From Flaviaesturariibacter aridisoli (GTDB taxonomy: Bacteria > Bacteroidota > Bacteroidia > Chitinophagales > Chitinophagaceae): a DNA stretch of 64,000 bases. The stretch lies in the NCBI RefSeq assembly GCF_004343705.1, contig NZ_SKFH01000023.1:1-64000 (forward strand), written 5' to 3'. Numbering within the stretch: the stretch's first letter is position 1; each line of letters starts with the position of its first letter. Positions 1-7,783 of the stretch are shown here, piece by piece. The translations under genes and the position numbers were made by a program. The notes under the pieces are model-generated. The model did no database searches, had not been told where the DNA came from, and was given only the letters and a program-made list of their open reading frames with translations.

Positions 1-26
1 CCCCGAGATTGCTCTCAGGGCTTTTG
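1..26 (-). terminator. second copy of the tRNA-Pro terminator
   Basis: Positions 1-50 are identical to 431-480, so the hairpin that ends the intact tRNA-Pro is present here too (stem 1-8 with 13-20). It follows the broken tRNA copy on the minus strand. The window edge hides whether a U-tract follows. Confidence 0.6.
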
Positions 27-108
27 TCGGGATGACTGGATTCGAACCAGTCCCGCCGCTGGCGGGATCCCGAACGAAGCGCCCCGCCGGCGGCGGGGCT
101 ACATCCCT
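27..108 (-). pseudogene. tRNA-Pro pseudogene with two palindromic replacements
   Basis: This copy keeps the acceptor stem, anticodon loop and T arm of the intact tRNA-Pro at 457-530. The 3' anticodon strand plus variable loop is replaced by a perfect 17-base hairpin (51-67), and the D arm is replaced by another (82-98). Both have the core CCCGCC-N3-GGCGGG. The outermost acceptor pair is also lost (T at 108 instead of G). A cloverleaf cannot form, so it should not work as a tRNA. Confidence 0.85.
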
Positions 109-347
109 TTTAACAAGCTTTGAAAAGCAGCTCCACCTTTGAATGCCTTGATCTGACGCTCCCGGAGCAAAGCAGCCTGCTTGTTGCTGAAACGCTCCAC
201 ATATACCAACTGAAACGGTATCCGGTTTTTTGTAGATCGTTGGAAACCGGCATTATGAAATGCAAGTCTTGCCGCAACATCGGAGGTAGCGCCGATGTAA
301 AAACGATTGTCTTTCAAACTTTGCAGGATGTAAACAAAATAGTCCAC
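99..347 (-). CDS. small GIY-YIG domain protein
   Basis: An 82-residue protein with the GIY-YIG nuclease fold: Y-V-Y-I-L at the N-terminus, F-Y-I-G-A-T near residue 18, and a later Arg/Glu-rich segment (LLRERQIKAFKGG). Single-domain members of this kind (UPF0213/YhbQ-like) are common in Bacteroidota and their role is poorly known. The start is GTG at 345-347. The last codons (K-G-M-stop) run into the acceptor stem of the broken tRNA-Pro copy, so its natural C-terminus may have been replaced. It lies between two copies of the tRNA-Pro 3' region and terminator, like a small cassette. Nuclease activity is not assured from sequence. Confidence 0.8.
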   Translation of the reverse strand: MDYFVYILQSLKDNRFYIGATSDVAARLAFHNAGFQRSTKNRIPFQLVYVERFSNKQAALLRERQIKAFKGGAAFQSLLKGM

Positions 348-417
348 AACGCAAGTTCGATACCACCCGTTAAAATACCCTGTTGAAAAACACAGACCGA
401 ATTGGGAAAATTCCCAT

Positions 418-450
418 CAAAAAAACAAAGCCCCGAGATTGCTCTCAGGG
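418..450 (-). terminator. terminator of tRNA-Pro
   Basis: On the minus strand, 8-base arms (450-443 and 438-431, one G-T pair) close a 4-base loop and are followed by a T-rich tract (A-run 418-427 on the plus strand). Confidence 0.8.
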
Positions 451-456
451 CTTTTG

Positions 457-530
457 TCGGGATGACTGGATTCGAACCAGCGGCCTCTTCGTCCCGAACG
501 AAGCGCGCTACCGGGCTGCGCTACATCCCG
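457..530 (-). tRNA. tRNA-Pro (anticodon CGG)
   Basis: A 74-base cloverleaf. The acceptor stem is CGGGATG/CATCCCG, the D stem GCGC/GCGC, the anticodon stem CTTCG/CGAAG with loop TTCGGGA (anticodon CGG), and the T arm CTGG-TTCGAAT-CCAG. CCA is not encoded. A -7-like TACTTTG lies about 80 bases upstream (610-616), which would give a long 5' leader. Confidence 0.95.
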
Positions 531-747
531 ATCGATGACCTTCGCCGAAGCGAATTTCACCCCGGCCCTGCTGGCAACGCACGTGTTGCAGGAACCGGTT
601 TCGGAGCTGCAAAGTAAAGGAATTCAGGTAATTATTCCATAAAAAAAATTGCGTCGGCGCACCGAAATGAATTACCCGGCGCTGGCGGAACCCAAACCGG
701 AAATCGCTTCGTCGAAACCCTCCCCTCCTTCTTATCTTAGCCGCGTC

Positions 748-2016
748 ATGGAACTCCTTCTCCGGCAAGTGACCGTTGTCGACCCTGCGTCGCCGCTCCA
801 CCATCAGCTTACCGATATCGCTATCGAAAGCGGTCGCATCCGCAGTGGCAGCGACCTGCAACCACAGCCTTCCACGCACGTTGTAGACGAAGCCGGCCTT
901 TTCCTGGCGCCCGGGTTCGTAGACCTTTTCGCGGACTTCTGCGACCCTGGCCAGGAGCACCGCGAAACGCTGGAGTCCGGCGCCGCTGCAGCCGCGGCTG
1001 GTGGCTACACCGATGTGCTGCTGGTGCCCAACACCACTCCCTGCGTGCACAACAAATCTTCGGTGGAATACATTACGCAGAAGAGCCGCAACCTGCCGGT
1101 GCGCCTGCATCCCATGGGTGCACTCACGCGCAACACCGAGGGAAAGGAACTTGCCGAGCTTTACGATATGCACGCCAGCGGCGCACCCGCCTTCACGGAC
1201 GGCTGGAAGTCGGTGCAGTCCGGTGGCCTCCTGCTGAAGGCATTGCAATACGTGCTGGCCATCGATGTACCCGTGGTGCAGCTCCCCGACGACCGCTCCT
1301 TTCATCCCGGCGGCCTGATGCACGAAGGGATTGTTTCCACGCAACTGGGGCTGCCCGGCCGGCCCGCGCTAGCCGAGGAGTTGATGGTGGCCCGCGACAT
1401 CGAGCTCGTACGCTATACCGGCGGGCGCCTGCACCTGACAGGGCTGTCTGCCGCCGGATCGGTGGACCACGTACGCCGGGCTAAGAAAGAAGGGCTGCCC
1501 GTCACCTGCTCCGTAGCACCGCTGCACCTGTTGTATACCGAAGAAGACCTGCGCGGGTACGATACCAACCTGAAACTGAACCCGCCCCTTCGCACCGCCG
1601 CCGACCGGGCGGCCTTACGCGCGGGCGTAACCGATGGCACCATCGATTGCATCGCCGGTCACCACCTGCCGCAGGACATAGATCACAAGATCGTGGAGTT
1701 TGAAGCGGCGGCGCCCGGCGCCCTGTCTTTGCAAACGGCATTCGCCGCGGTATGTACGGCACTGCCGGAATTGTCGGCGGAGCAACTCGTGGCCCTGTTC
1801 TCCGGTAACGCACGCCGCATCTTCGGACTGCCGGCTGCGGGCATCAGTGATGGAGGCACGGCCAGTTGCACAATCTTCCGCCGCGACGGTCAAACGACCC
1901 TCACCCGCGCCGGCAACCGGAGCCGCTCCGGCAACAGTCCATTTTTTGAACAATCCTTAACAGGACAGATCTTCGGCATTATTGCGCCGGGCGGCGTATT
2001 TTTGAACACTTTTTAA
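748..2016 (+). CDS. dihydroorotase-like amidohydrolase lacking the N-terminal metal ligands
   Basis: A 422-residue member of the dihydroorotase (PyrC, type I) family, which in active forms closes carbamoyl-aspartate to dihydroorotate in pyrimidine synthesis. Family landmarks: APGFVDL near residue 55, the PNTTP segment, LNPPLRT, and GHHLPQD near residue 310. The usual D-x-H-x-H zinc motif after GF(V/I)D reads DLFADF, so both His ligands are missing. Such divergent paralogs (PyrC'-like) are known beside active enzymes in other phyla. I chose ATG 748 over the upstream in-frame 649 and 667 because a TATCTTAG -7 box lies at 733-740 and the family N-terminus starts there. DUF4199 and a glycosyltransferase follow directly. 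It may be a non-catalytic partner or act on another substrate. Confidence 0.8.
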   Translation: MELLLRQVTVVDPASPLHHQLTDIAIESGRIRSGSDLQPQPSTHVVDEAGLFLAPGFVDLFADFCDPGQEHRETLESGAAAAAAGGYTDVLLVPNTTPCVHNKSSVEYITQKSRNLPVRLHPMGALTRNTEGKELAELYDMHASGAPAFTDGWKSVQSGGLLLKALQYVLAIDVPVVQLPDDRSFHPGGLMHEGIVSTQLGLPGRPALAEELMVARDIELVRYTGGRLHLTGLSAAGSVDHVRRAKKEGLPVTCSVAPLHLLYTEEDLRGYDTNLKLNPPLRTAADRAALRAGVTDGTIDCIAGHHLPQDIDHKIVEFEAAAPGALSLQTAFAAVCTALPELSAEQLVALFSGNARRIFGLPAAGISDGGTASCTIFRRDGQTTLTRAGNRSRSGNSPFFEQSLTGQIFGIIAPGGVFLNTF

Positions 2017-2022
2017 TTGCTT

Positions 2023-2526
2023 ATGGAGGCTACCCGAAAGAATGCGCACCTGCGCCCGGCACTTTTTATCGCGCTGGTCATGATTGCTGTTCACAGCTGG
2101 ATCCACGTGAAGGGCCAGGCCCTCAACGGGGCGCTGCTGCTGGCCGCCACGCTCCCGCTCATTGTGGGAATCATCTACAATGTATACCAACACGCATCGG
2201 CGCACGCGGGCAACACCTTCGGCAATAATTTCGCCTACGGGTTCCGCATCACGGCCGTGATCACGGTGATCATGGTCATTTTTGTTGCCGTGTTTTTCAA
2301 GGCCTTTCCGCAATACAAAGACCTGCTGGTGGACGCCCTGCGGAATTCCGTGGACCGCAAAACCAGCGGCATGGACGACGAGACGGTCGACAAGGCTGTT
2401 CAAGAATGGGATGCGCACTTTACGCAGCGCATCGTTACGATCTACATTTTCCTGCACCTTATCTCCGGCACCGTGGCTTCGCTCCTCGCAGCGGCCATCG
2501 CCAGCCGGAAGACAAAAACGAACTAA
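2023..2526 (+). CDS. DUF4199 family membrane protein
   Basis: A 167-residue integral membrane protein with four hydrophobic segments: near residues 14-25, 38-55, 75-92 (VITVIMVIFVAVFF) and a C-terminal IFLHLISGTVASLLAAAI. It matches the Bacteroidota-specific DUF4199 family, whose function is unknown. The ATG at 2023 lies 6 bases after the upstream stop; a TTG at 2017 would add two residues. The stop is followed within a few bases by a GT2 gene, a pairing often seen in this phylum, which suggests a link with lipid-linked sugar transfer. That link is inference. Confidence 0.75.
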   Translation: MEATRKNAHLRPALFIALVMIAVHSWIHVKGQALNGALLLAATLPLIVGIIYNVYQHASAHAGNTFGNNFAYGFRITAVITVIMVIFVAVFFKAFPQYKDLLVDALRNSVDRKTSGMDDETVDKAVQEWDAHFTQRIVTIYIFLHLISGTVASLLAAAIASRKTKTN

Positions 2527-2529
2527 TAC

Positions 2530-3474
2530 ATGGACCTTTCCATCGTCGTCCCGCTGTTCAACGAAGACGAATCGCTGCCCGAGCTGACCGAATGGATCCA
2601 CCGCGTTTGTGAAACCAACGGTTACGCGTACGAGATCATCCTCGTGGACGACGGCAGCACCGACCGCTCCTGGGAGGTCATTCAGGAATTGCGCGCTGCC
2701 AACCCGCATATCAAGGGCATCCGCTTCCAGCGCAACTACGGCAAGTCGGCGGCGCTCAATGAAGGCTTCAAGGCCGCCGGTGGCGACGTGATCATTACGA
2801 TGGACGCCGACCTCCAGGATTCGCCCGACGAGATACCGGAACTGCGGCGCATGATCCTGCAGGATGGCTTCGACCTCGTCAGCGGCTGGAAGAAAAAACG
2901 CTACGACAACAAGCTCACCAAAAACCTTCCCTCCAAGCTGTTCAACGCCGCCACCCGCAAGATGTCGGACATCCAGCTCCACGACTTCAACTGTGGCCTC
3001 AAAGCCTACCGCCGCAAGGTGGTCAAGAGCGTGGAAGTTTACGGCGAAATGCATCGCTACATACCGGTACTGGCCAAATGGGCCGGCTTCCGAAAGATCG
3101 GCGAGAAAGTAGTGGAACACCGCGCCCGCAAATACGGTGTTACCAAGTTTGGTTGGGAGCGGTTTGTAAACGGGTTCCTCGACCTGCTGTCGATCTCGTT
3201 CGTAGGCAAGTTCTCCAAACGACCGATGCACTTCTTCGGGCTTTGGGGTACGATCTTCTTTGTGCTGGGCTTCCTGAACACGCTGTGGCTTATCATCGCC
3301 AAGATCGCCAACCCGGCGGAAGCTTCGCTTACCAACAAGCCGGGCTTTTTCCTTGCGCTGGCCTTCCTCGTGATCGGCATGCAGCTGTTCCTGGCGGGCT
3401 TCGTATCGGAGCTCGTTGCGCGCAACGCACCGGGACGCAATTCATACCTGATCGAAGAAAAAGCGGGGCTCTGA
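2530..3474 (+). CDS. GT2 glycosyltransferase, DPM1/GtrB-like
   Basis: A 314-residue polyprenyl-phosphate sugar transferase type. The N-terminal GT-A domain has VVPLFNE, the nucleotide-binding DDGSTDRS and the metal-binding DADLQD motifs. The C-terminus has two membrane helices (about 235-260 and 275-300), as in GtrB/ArnC-like enzymes that load a sugar onto undecaprenyl phosphate at the inner face of the membrane. It starts 4 bases after the DUF4199 stop and overlaps the next gene by one base of TGATG, so the three are probably co-translated. The sugar is not predictable. Confidence 0.88.
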   Translation: MDLSIVVPLFNEDESLPELTEWIHRVCETNGYAYEIILVDDGSTDRSWEVIQELRAANPHIKGIRFQRNYGKSAALNEGFKAAGGDVIITMDADLQDSPDEIPELRRMILQDGFDLVSGWKKKRYDNKLTKNLPSKLFNAATRKMSDIQLHDFNCGLKAYRRKVVKSVEVYGEMHRYIPVLAKWAGFRKIGEKVVEHRARKYGVTKFGWERFVNGFLDLLSISFVGKFSKRPMHFFGLWGTIFFVLGFLNTLWLIIAKIANPAEASLTNKPGFFLALAFLVIGMQLFLAGFVSELVARNAPGRNSYLIEEKAGL

Positions 3475-4610
3475 TGGCGAACGTGCTCATCATCGGCCCG
3501 GCGCACCCCCTCCGCGGCGGCGGTATCACCACCTTCAACCAGCGGCTCGCTACCGAATTTCTGCGGGAGGGTCACCAGTGCTCCATTGCCTCGTTCTCGC
3601 TGCAGTACCCCAATTTCCTGTTTCCCGGCAAATCGCAATTCACCGACGAGCCCGCGCCGGAAGGGCTGCGCATCCGCCCGCTGATCAATTCCATCAACCC
3701 GCTCAACTGGCTGCGCGTGGGCCGGATGCTGCGCCGCGAGCGACCAGACCTTGTGGTCGTGCGCTACTGGATGCCGTTCTTCGGCCCGGCGCTGGGAACC
3801 ATCCTGCGACTCATCCGCGGAAACGGGCAAAGCCGCATCGTGTGTATCGCCGACAACGTGATCCCACACGAGCAGCGCTTCTTCGATACGCCCTTCACCA
3901 AATATTTCCTCCCCTCCTGCGACGCTTTCATCACCATGAGCCAGCAGGTATACAACGACCTGCAGCAGTTCGCGCCGAAAAAGCCGGCACTGATCGTACC
4001 GCACCCCCTGTACGATTCCTTTGGCGACCGGCTTGGTAAGGACGAAGCCCGTGCGCACCTGGGGCTTCCGCAACAGGACCGCATCATCCTCTTTTTCGGC
4101 TTTATCCGGCATTACAAAGGCCTCGACCTCCTGTTACAGGCGATGGCGGAAGGCCCGCTTTGCGAAAGCGGCGTAACGCTGCTGGTGGCGGGCGAATTCT
4201 ACGAAGACGAAAAAGAATACACGGCGCTCATCGACAAGCTCGGACTGCACGAACGCGTGATCCTGCACAACCGCTTTATGGCCGATGCCGAGATCCGCTA
4301 CTACCTCTGCGCCGCCGACTTCGTGGTACAGCCCTATCGCAGCGCCACCCAGAGCGGCGTCACGCCGCTCGCCTATTATTTCGAGCGGCCGATGGTTGTG
4401 ACCAACGTGGGTGGGCTGCCCGATCTTGTGCCCGACCACCGCTGCGGCATCGTGTGTGCGCCGGAGCCCCTATCGATCGCAGAAGCGGTTGCCGAATGCT
4501 ACCGGCTTGGAGAAGATTTCTTTGTGCCGCAGATCCGTGAAGAGAAAAAAAAGTACGCCTGGAGCAAGCTGACTTCAGCGCTGTTCCGGATCGTTGGAAT
4601 ATCGTCCTGA
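3474..4610 (+). CDS. GT4 family glycosyltransferase
   Basis: A 378-residue GT-B enzyme. The N-terminus has the Gly-rich acceptor loop HPLRGGGIT, and the C-terminal donor domain has FFGFIRHYKGLDLLLQAM and the conserved Glu/Gly stretch around VTPLAYYFERPMVVTNVGGLPD. These place it in GT4 (retaining, nucleotide-sugar donor, cytoplasmic). The start ATG overlaps the preceding TGA by one base (ctgATGg), indicating translational coupling. It sits immediately upstream of the heptose genes, so it could transfer a heptose, though nothing in the sequence proves the donor. Confidence 0.85.
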   Translation: MANVLIIGPAHPLRGGGITTFNQRLATEFLREGHQCSIASFSLQYPNFLFPGKSQFTDEPAPEGLRIRPLINSINPLNWLRVGRMLRRERPDLVVVRYWMPFFGPALGTILRLIRGNGQSRIVCIADNVIPHEQRFFDTPFTKYFLPSCDAFITMSQQVYNDLQQFAPKKPALIVPHPLYDSFGDRLGKDEARAHLGLPQQDRIILFFGFIRHYKGLDLLLQAMAEGPLCESGVTLLVAGEFYEDEKEYTALIDKLGLHERVILHNRFMADAEIRYYLCAADFVVQPYRSATQSGVTPLAYYFERPMVVTNVGGLPDLVPDHRCGIVCAPEPLSIAEAVAECYRLGEDFFVPQIREEKKKYAWSKLTSALFRIVGISS

Positions 4611-4662
4611 CGGAAGGGACGGTAAAGTGCTTCTGACTTTTTACATTTGATTTTTGCCTTCT

Positions 4663-5685
4663 ATGATCTACCGCAGTAAAGCCCCTCTCCGCATCGGCCT
4701 GGCCGGCGGCGGCACCGATGTGAGTCCGTACAGCGACCTTTATGGCGGCACGATCCTCAATGCCACCATCTCGCTCTATGCCCATGCGAGCATCGAGCCC
4801 CTGGCCGAGCCGAAGATCATCCTGGAGACCAACGACCGCAGCGAGCGGCAGGAATTCGACTTTGCCGAAGGCCTCCCTATCAACGGCAGCCAGGACCTGC
4901 TCAAGGGCGTGTATAATGCCGTGCAGCGCGACTATGGCCGTATTTCTACGGGTTTCCGCCTCTCTACGTTTGTGGATGCGCCCGCCGGCTCCGGCCTGGG
5001 CACCTCGTCCACGCTTGTGGTGGCCATCCTGGGCGCCTTTGCCGAAATGATGCGCCTGCCACTGGGCGAATACGACATCGCCCACTATGCCTATGCCATC
5101 GAGCGCAACGACCTGCGCTGGGCCGGCGGCAAGCAGGACCAATACGCCGCCACCTTCGGCGGAGTAAACTTCATGGAGTTTTACAGCGGCGACAAAGTGA
5201 TCGTCAACCCGCTTCGGATCAAGCAGCACTACCTGTTTGAGTTGGAAAACAACCTGCTGCTGTACTACACTTCCACCAGCCGCGAGTCGGCACGGATCAT
5301 CGAGCAGCAGTCGCGCAACGTGGAAGACAACAACGCAGGATCCATCGAGGCGATGCATCAACTAAAGCAGCAGGCGCAGATGATGAAGGAAGCCCTCCTG
5401 ATGGGCCGCATCCACGAGCTCGGCGAGATCCTCGACTTCGGCTACCAGCAAAAGCGACGCATGGCCGACGGCATCAGCAACCCGCTGATGGAAGAGATCT
5501 ACGAAACCGCCCGCAGGGCCGGCGCCACCGGCGGTAAGATCTCGGGTGCAGGTGGCGGTGGTTTTATGGTCTTTTATTGCCCGGGCAACAGCAAGTTTAA
5601 CGTACTTAAAAGCCTTGAGCGCTTTGGCGGAGTGCCCCGCTCCTACCAGTTTACCGAGCACGGCCTCAAGAGCTGGTGTATTTGA
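4663..5685 (+). CDS. hddA: D-glycero-D-manno-heptose 7-phosphate kinase (HddA-like GHMP kinase)
   Basis: A 340-residue GHMP kinase. The N-terminus is KAPLRIGLAGGGTD, the ATP loop is PAGSGLGTSST near residue 108, and the C-terminal motif is GKISGAGGGGFMVFY. The pattern KAPLRIGLAGGGTDV is typical of HddA, which phosphorylates C1 of heptose 7-phosphate on the way to GDP-D-alpha-D-heptose. It is followed by gmhA and hddC/gmhB, which supports the assignment over L-fucose kinase. ATG 4663 is chosen; a TTG at 4654 would add three residues. Confidence 0.88.
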   Translation: MIYRSKAPLRIGLAGGGTDVSPYSDLYGGTILNATISLYAHASIEPLAEPKIILETNDRSERQEFDFAEGLPINGSQDLLKGVYNAVQRDYGRISTGFRLSTFVDAPAGSGLGTSSTLVVAILGAFAEMMRLPLGEYDIAHYAYAIERNDLRWAGGKQDQYAATFGGVNFMEFYSGDKVIVNPLRIKQHYLFELENNLLLYYTSTSRESARIIEQQSRNVEDNNAGSIEAMHQLKQQAQMMKEALLMGRIHELGEILDFGYQQKRRMADGISNPLMEEIYETARRAGATGGKISGAGGGGFMVFYCPGNSKFNVLKSLERFGGVPRSYQFTEHGLKSWCI

Positions 5686-5732
5686 CGAACCGGTAACGAT
5701 TAACGCGGTAGCTTTGCCGCGAATTAACGCCC

Positions 5733-6350
5733 ATGGAAAAGATCCGGAACATCATACAGGCCTCGATCGACGTAAAGCAGCAAGTGCTGCAGAACGAGGA
5801 GCTGCTGCAAACCGTTGCAGCCGTTGTGGAGGCGATCGTGCAGGCCCTCCGCAACGGGAACCGCATCTGGTTTTGCGGCAACGGCGGCAGCGCTGCCGAT
5901 GCCCAGCACCTTGCCGCCGAATTCTCCGGCCGCTTTTACACCGACCGCAAGGCACTGCCCGCCGAGGCCCTGCACTGCAATACGTCGTATATCACGGCCG
6001 TGGCCAACGACTACAGCTACGAAGTTGTTTACGCACGACTCGTGGAAGGCATCACCAACAAGGGCGATGTGCTGCTTGGACTGTCCACCTCGGGCAACTC
6101 GGCCAACATCGTCCGCGCGTTCGAAAGCGCCCGCCAGGTGGGCCTGGTGACCGTAGCTTTCACCGGCACCGGCGGCGGCCTGCTCAAGGGACTCAGCGAT
6201 CACCTCCTGAACGTTCCTTCCGTAGATACGCCGCGGATCCAGGAAAGCCATATCCTGCTGGGCCATATCATCTGCCAGCTGGTGGAAGAACACTATTTCG
6301 GCTCCGCCCCCGGCCCCCTGTCCCCCGAAGGGGGCACTAAGGCCGGCTAG
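5733..6350 (+). CDS. gmhA: sedoheptulose-7-phosphate isomerase (phosphoheptose isomerase)
   Basis: A 205-residue single SIS-domain protein converting sedoheptulose 7-phosphate to D-glycero-D-manno-heptose 7-phosphate. Visible motifs are FCGNGGSAADAQHLAAEF, the phosphate loop GLSTSGNSANIV, and the C-terminal HILLGHIICQLVE helix. The last dozen residues (G-P-L-S-P-E-G-G-T) are encoded by a mobile palindrome (6311-6338), so the C-terminus appears extended relative to the usual family end. A TAGCTTTG -7-like box lies at 5709-5716. Confidence 0.93.
   Translation: MEKIRNIIQASIDVKQQVLQNEELLQTVAAVVEAIVQALRNGNRIWFCGNGGSAADAQHLAAEFSGRFYTDRKALPAEALHCNTSYITAVANDYSYEVVYARLVEGITNKGDVLLGLSTSGNSANIVRAFESARQVGLVTVAFTGTGGGLLKGLSDHLLNVPSVDTPRIQESHILLGHIICQLVEEHYFGSAPGPLSPEGGTKAG
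6311..6338. repeat. REP-like palindromic element inside the gmhA 3' end
   Basis: This 28-base element is an exact reverse complement of 6465-6492. Its core (5 C, GAA, 5 G) is itself a hairpin. It encodes the last residues of GmhA before the stop. Confidence 0.9.
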
Positions 6351-6386
6351 ACTTTATTACGACATACCTACCCGAAAGTTGACGGC

Positions 6387-6412
6387 GGCTCACGTAGTGA
6401 GCCTTCGTTTTT
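6387..6412 (+). terminator. hairpin with T-tract between gmhA and hddC-gmhB
   Basis: 7-base arms (6387-6393, 6397-6403) close a 3-base loop, followed by TTCGTTTTT. It could act as a partial terminator within the heptose operon. Confidence 0.55.
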
Positions 6413-6428
6413 CAGAACCCGCAGCATT

Positions 6429-7733
6429 ATGAATGTGCCCGAAATAGAAAACAACTCCAATCTAAGTGCCCCCTTCGGGGGACAGGGGGCCGCCATCATA
6501 CTCGCCGGTGGGCTGGGCACAAGGCTGCAATCGGCCGTTCCCGATCTTCCCAAGTGTCTCGCACCCGTGGCCGGACGGCCGTTCCTGGGCTACCTGGTCG
6601 ATCACCTGCGCCGCGAAGGCATCGAGCGCTTTGTGTTTGCCCTGGGCTACCGCTCGGAGCAAGTGCTGCACTACCTCGCTGAAGCATACCCTACCCTGCA
6701 TTATACCTGGACGATCGAAGAAGAACCGCTGGGTACGGGCGGAGGGCTTAAGCAGGCGCTTTCGGAAGTCGATGCGGAGACCGTACTGGTAGCCAATGGC
6801 GACACGCTCTTTCGCGTGGACGCGACGGCGATGCTGCAGGTGCACCGGCAAAGTGATGCCGCATGTACGCTTGCACTCAAGCCGATGCGCGACTTCGACC
6901 GCTACGGAACGGTAACGCTCGAAGGCCAGCGGGTGACCGGTTTTTCCGAAAAGCAACCTTGTGCAGAAGGCCTTGTCAATGGGGGGGTATACCTGTTGGA
7001 GCGCGCCCGTTTCCAGGCGCAAGACCTTCCCGACCGTTTTTCTTTCGAACAGGAGTACCTGGCGCCGGCCGCTGCACGCGGGGAGCTTGCCGGAAGCGTA
7101 CAAGATGCCTACTTCATCGACATCGGCGTTCCCGAAGACTTCGAACGGGCGCAACAGGAACTGGCCGCAAAACCGTTTTCACTCGGTGATATCGATTCGG
7201 ATTGGACGCTCTTTCTTGACCGCGACGGCGTGCTCAACGACGAACGCGTGGGCTACTACGTGCTGCATCCCGGTGAGTTCCGGTTCAGTCCCGGCGTGCT
7301 GGAAGCGATGCCCCTGCTTGCCCAACGCTTCGGCCGCATCGTGATCATCAGCAACCAGCGCGGAGTAGGCAAAGGCCTCATGACCGAGCAGGACCTGGCC
7401 GATGTGCACGCACACCTGCTTGATGGCATCCGGGCCGCCGGTGGGCGAATCGACGCGATCTATTACTGCACCGAAAAAGACGACCGCTGCTTCTTCCGGA
7501 AGCCCAACCCCGGGATGGCCCTGCAGGCGCGCCGGGCGTTTCCTGAGATCGACCTGTCGCGCACCGTCATGGTGGGCAACAAGCCCAGCGATATGCGCTT
7601 CGGCCGCGCTGCCGGCGTGCATACCGTGTTTGTAACCACCACCAACCCCGATCAAGCCTTTCCCCATCCGGATATCGACGCCTCCTACCCGAACCTCCTC
7701 GCCTTCGCCGAGGCCCTGGCTGGGGAATCTTAA
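6429..7733 (+). CDS. bifunctional heptose-1-phosphate guanylyltransferase / heptose-1,7-bisphosphate 7-phosphatase (HddC-GmhB fusion)
   Basis: A 434-residue fusion. Residues 21-245 are a nucleotidyltransferase with LAGGLGTRL, PKCLAPVAGRPFL and the metal motif VANGDTLF, matching HddC-type sugar-1-phosphate guanylyltransferases. Residues 255-434 are a HAD phosphatase with nucleophile FLDRDGVLNDE (D264/D266), ISNQRGVGKG, a Cys/zinc-type stretch near CTEKDDRC, and KPNPGM, matching GmhB. Together with HddA and GmhA this completes GDP-D-glycero-D-manno-heptose synthesis. Residues 11-20 are encoded by a mobile palindrome (6465-6492), which moves the ATG upstream of the normal family start. The two activities are separate proteins in most bacteria. 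Confidence 0.88.
   Translation: MNVPEIENNSNLSAPFGGQGAAIILAGGLGTRLQSAVPDLPKCLAPVAGRPFLGYLVDHLRREGIERFVFALGYRSEQVLHYLAEAYPTLHYTWTIEEEPLGTGGGLKQALSEVDAETVLVANGDTLFRVDATAMLQVHRQSDAACTLALKPMRDFDRYGTVTLEGQRVTGFSEKQPCAEGLVNGGVYLLERARFQAQDLPDRFSFEQEYLAPAAARGELAGSVQDAYFIDIGVPEDFERAQQELAAKPFSLGDIDSDWTLFLDRDGVLNDERVGYYVLHPGEFRFSPGVLEAMPLLAQRFGRIVIISNQRGVGKGLMTEQDLADVHAHLLDGIRAAGGRIDAIYYCTEKDDRCFFRKPNPGMALQARRAFPEIDLSRTVMVGNKPSDMRFGRAAGVHTVFVTTTNPDQAFPHPDIDASYPNLLAFAEALAGES
6465..6492. repeat. REP-like palindromic element inside the hddC-gmhB 5' end
   Basis: Perfect inverted partner of 6311-6338, in frame within the first 22 codons of the fusion gene. The two copies could form a long hairpin across the gmhA-hddC junction in the transcript. 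Confidence 0.9.
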
Positions 7734-7783
7734 GAAATAATTTAAACCGTTTTACCGTTCTTAGTGCAGTTAAACCGGTTTCC

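Noticed and set aside
1-480. Integrated phage or integrative element at tRNA-Pro
   Set aside because: No integrase or excisionase is present, and the repeated segment spans less than 500 bases.
508-1344. Long minus-strand open frame opposite the dihydroorotase-like gene
   Set aside because: High-GC codon bias opens the antisense frame. The peptide lacks conserved motifs and overlaps both a tRNA and a supported gene.
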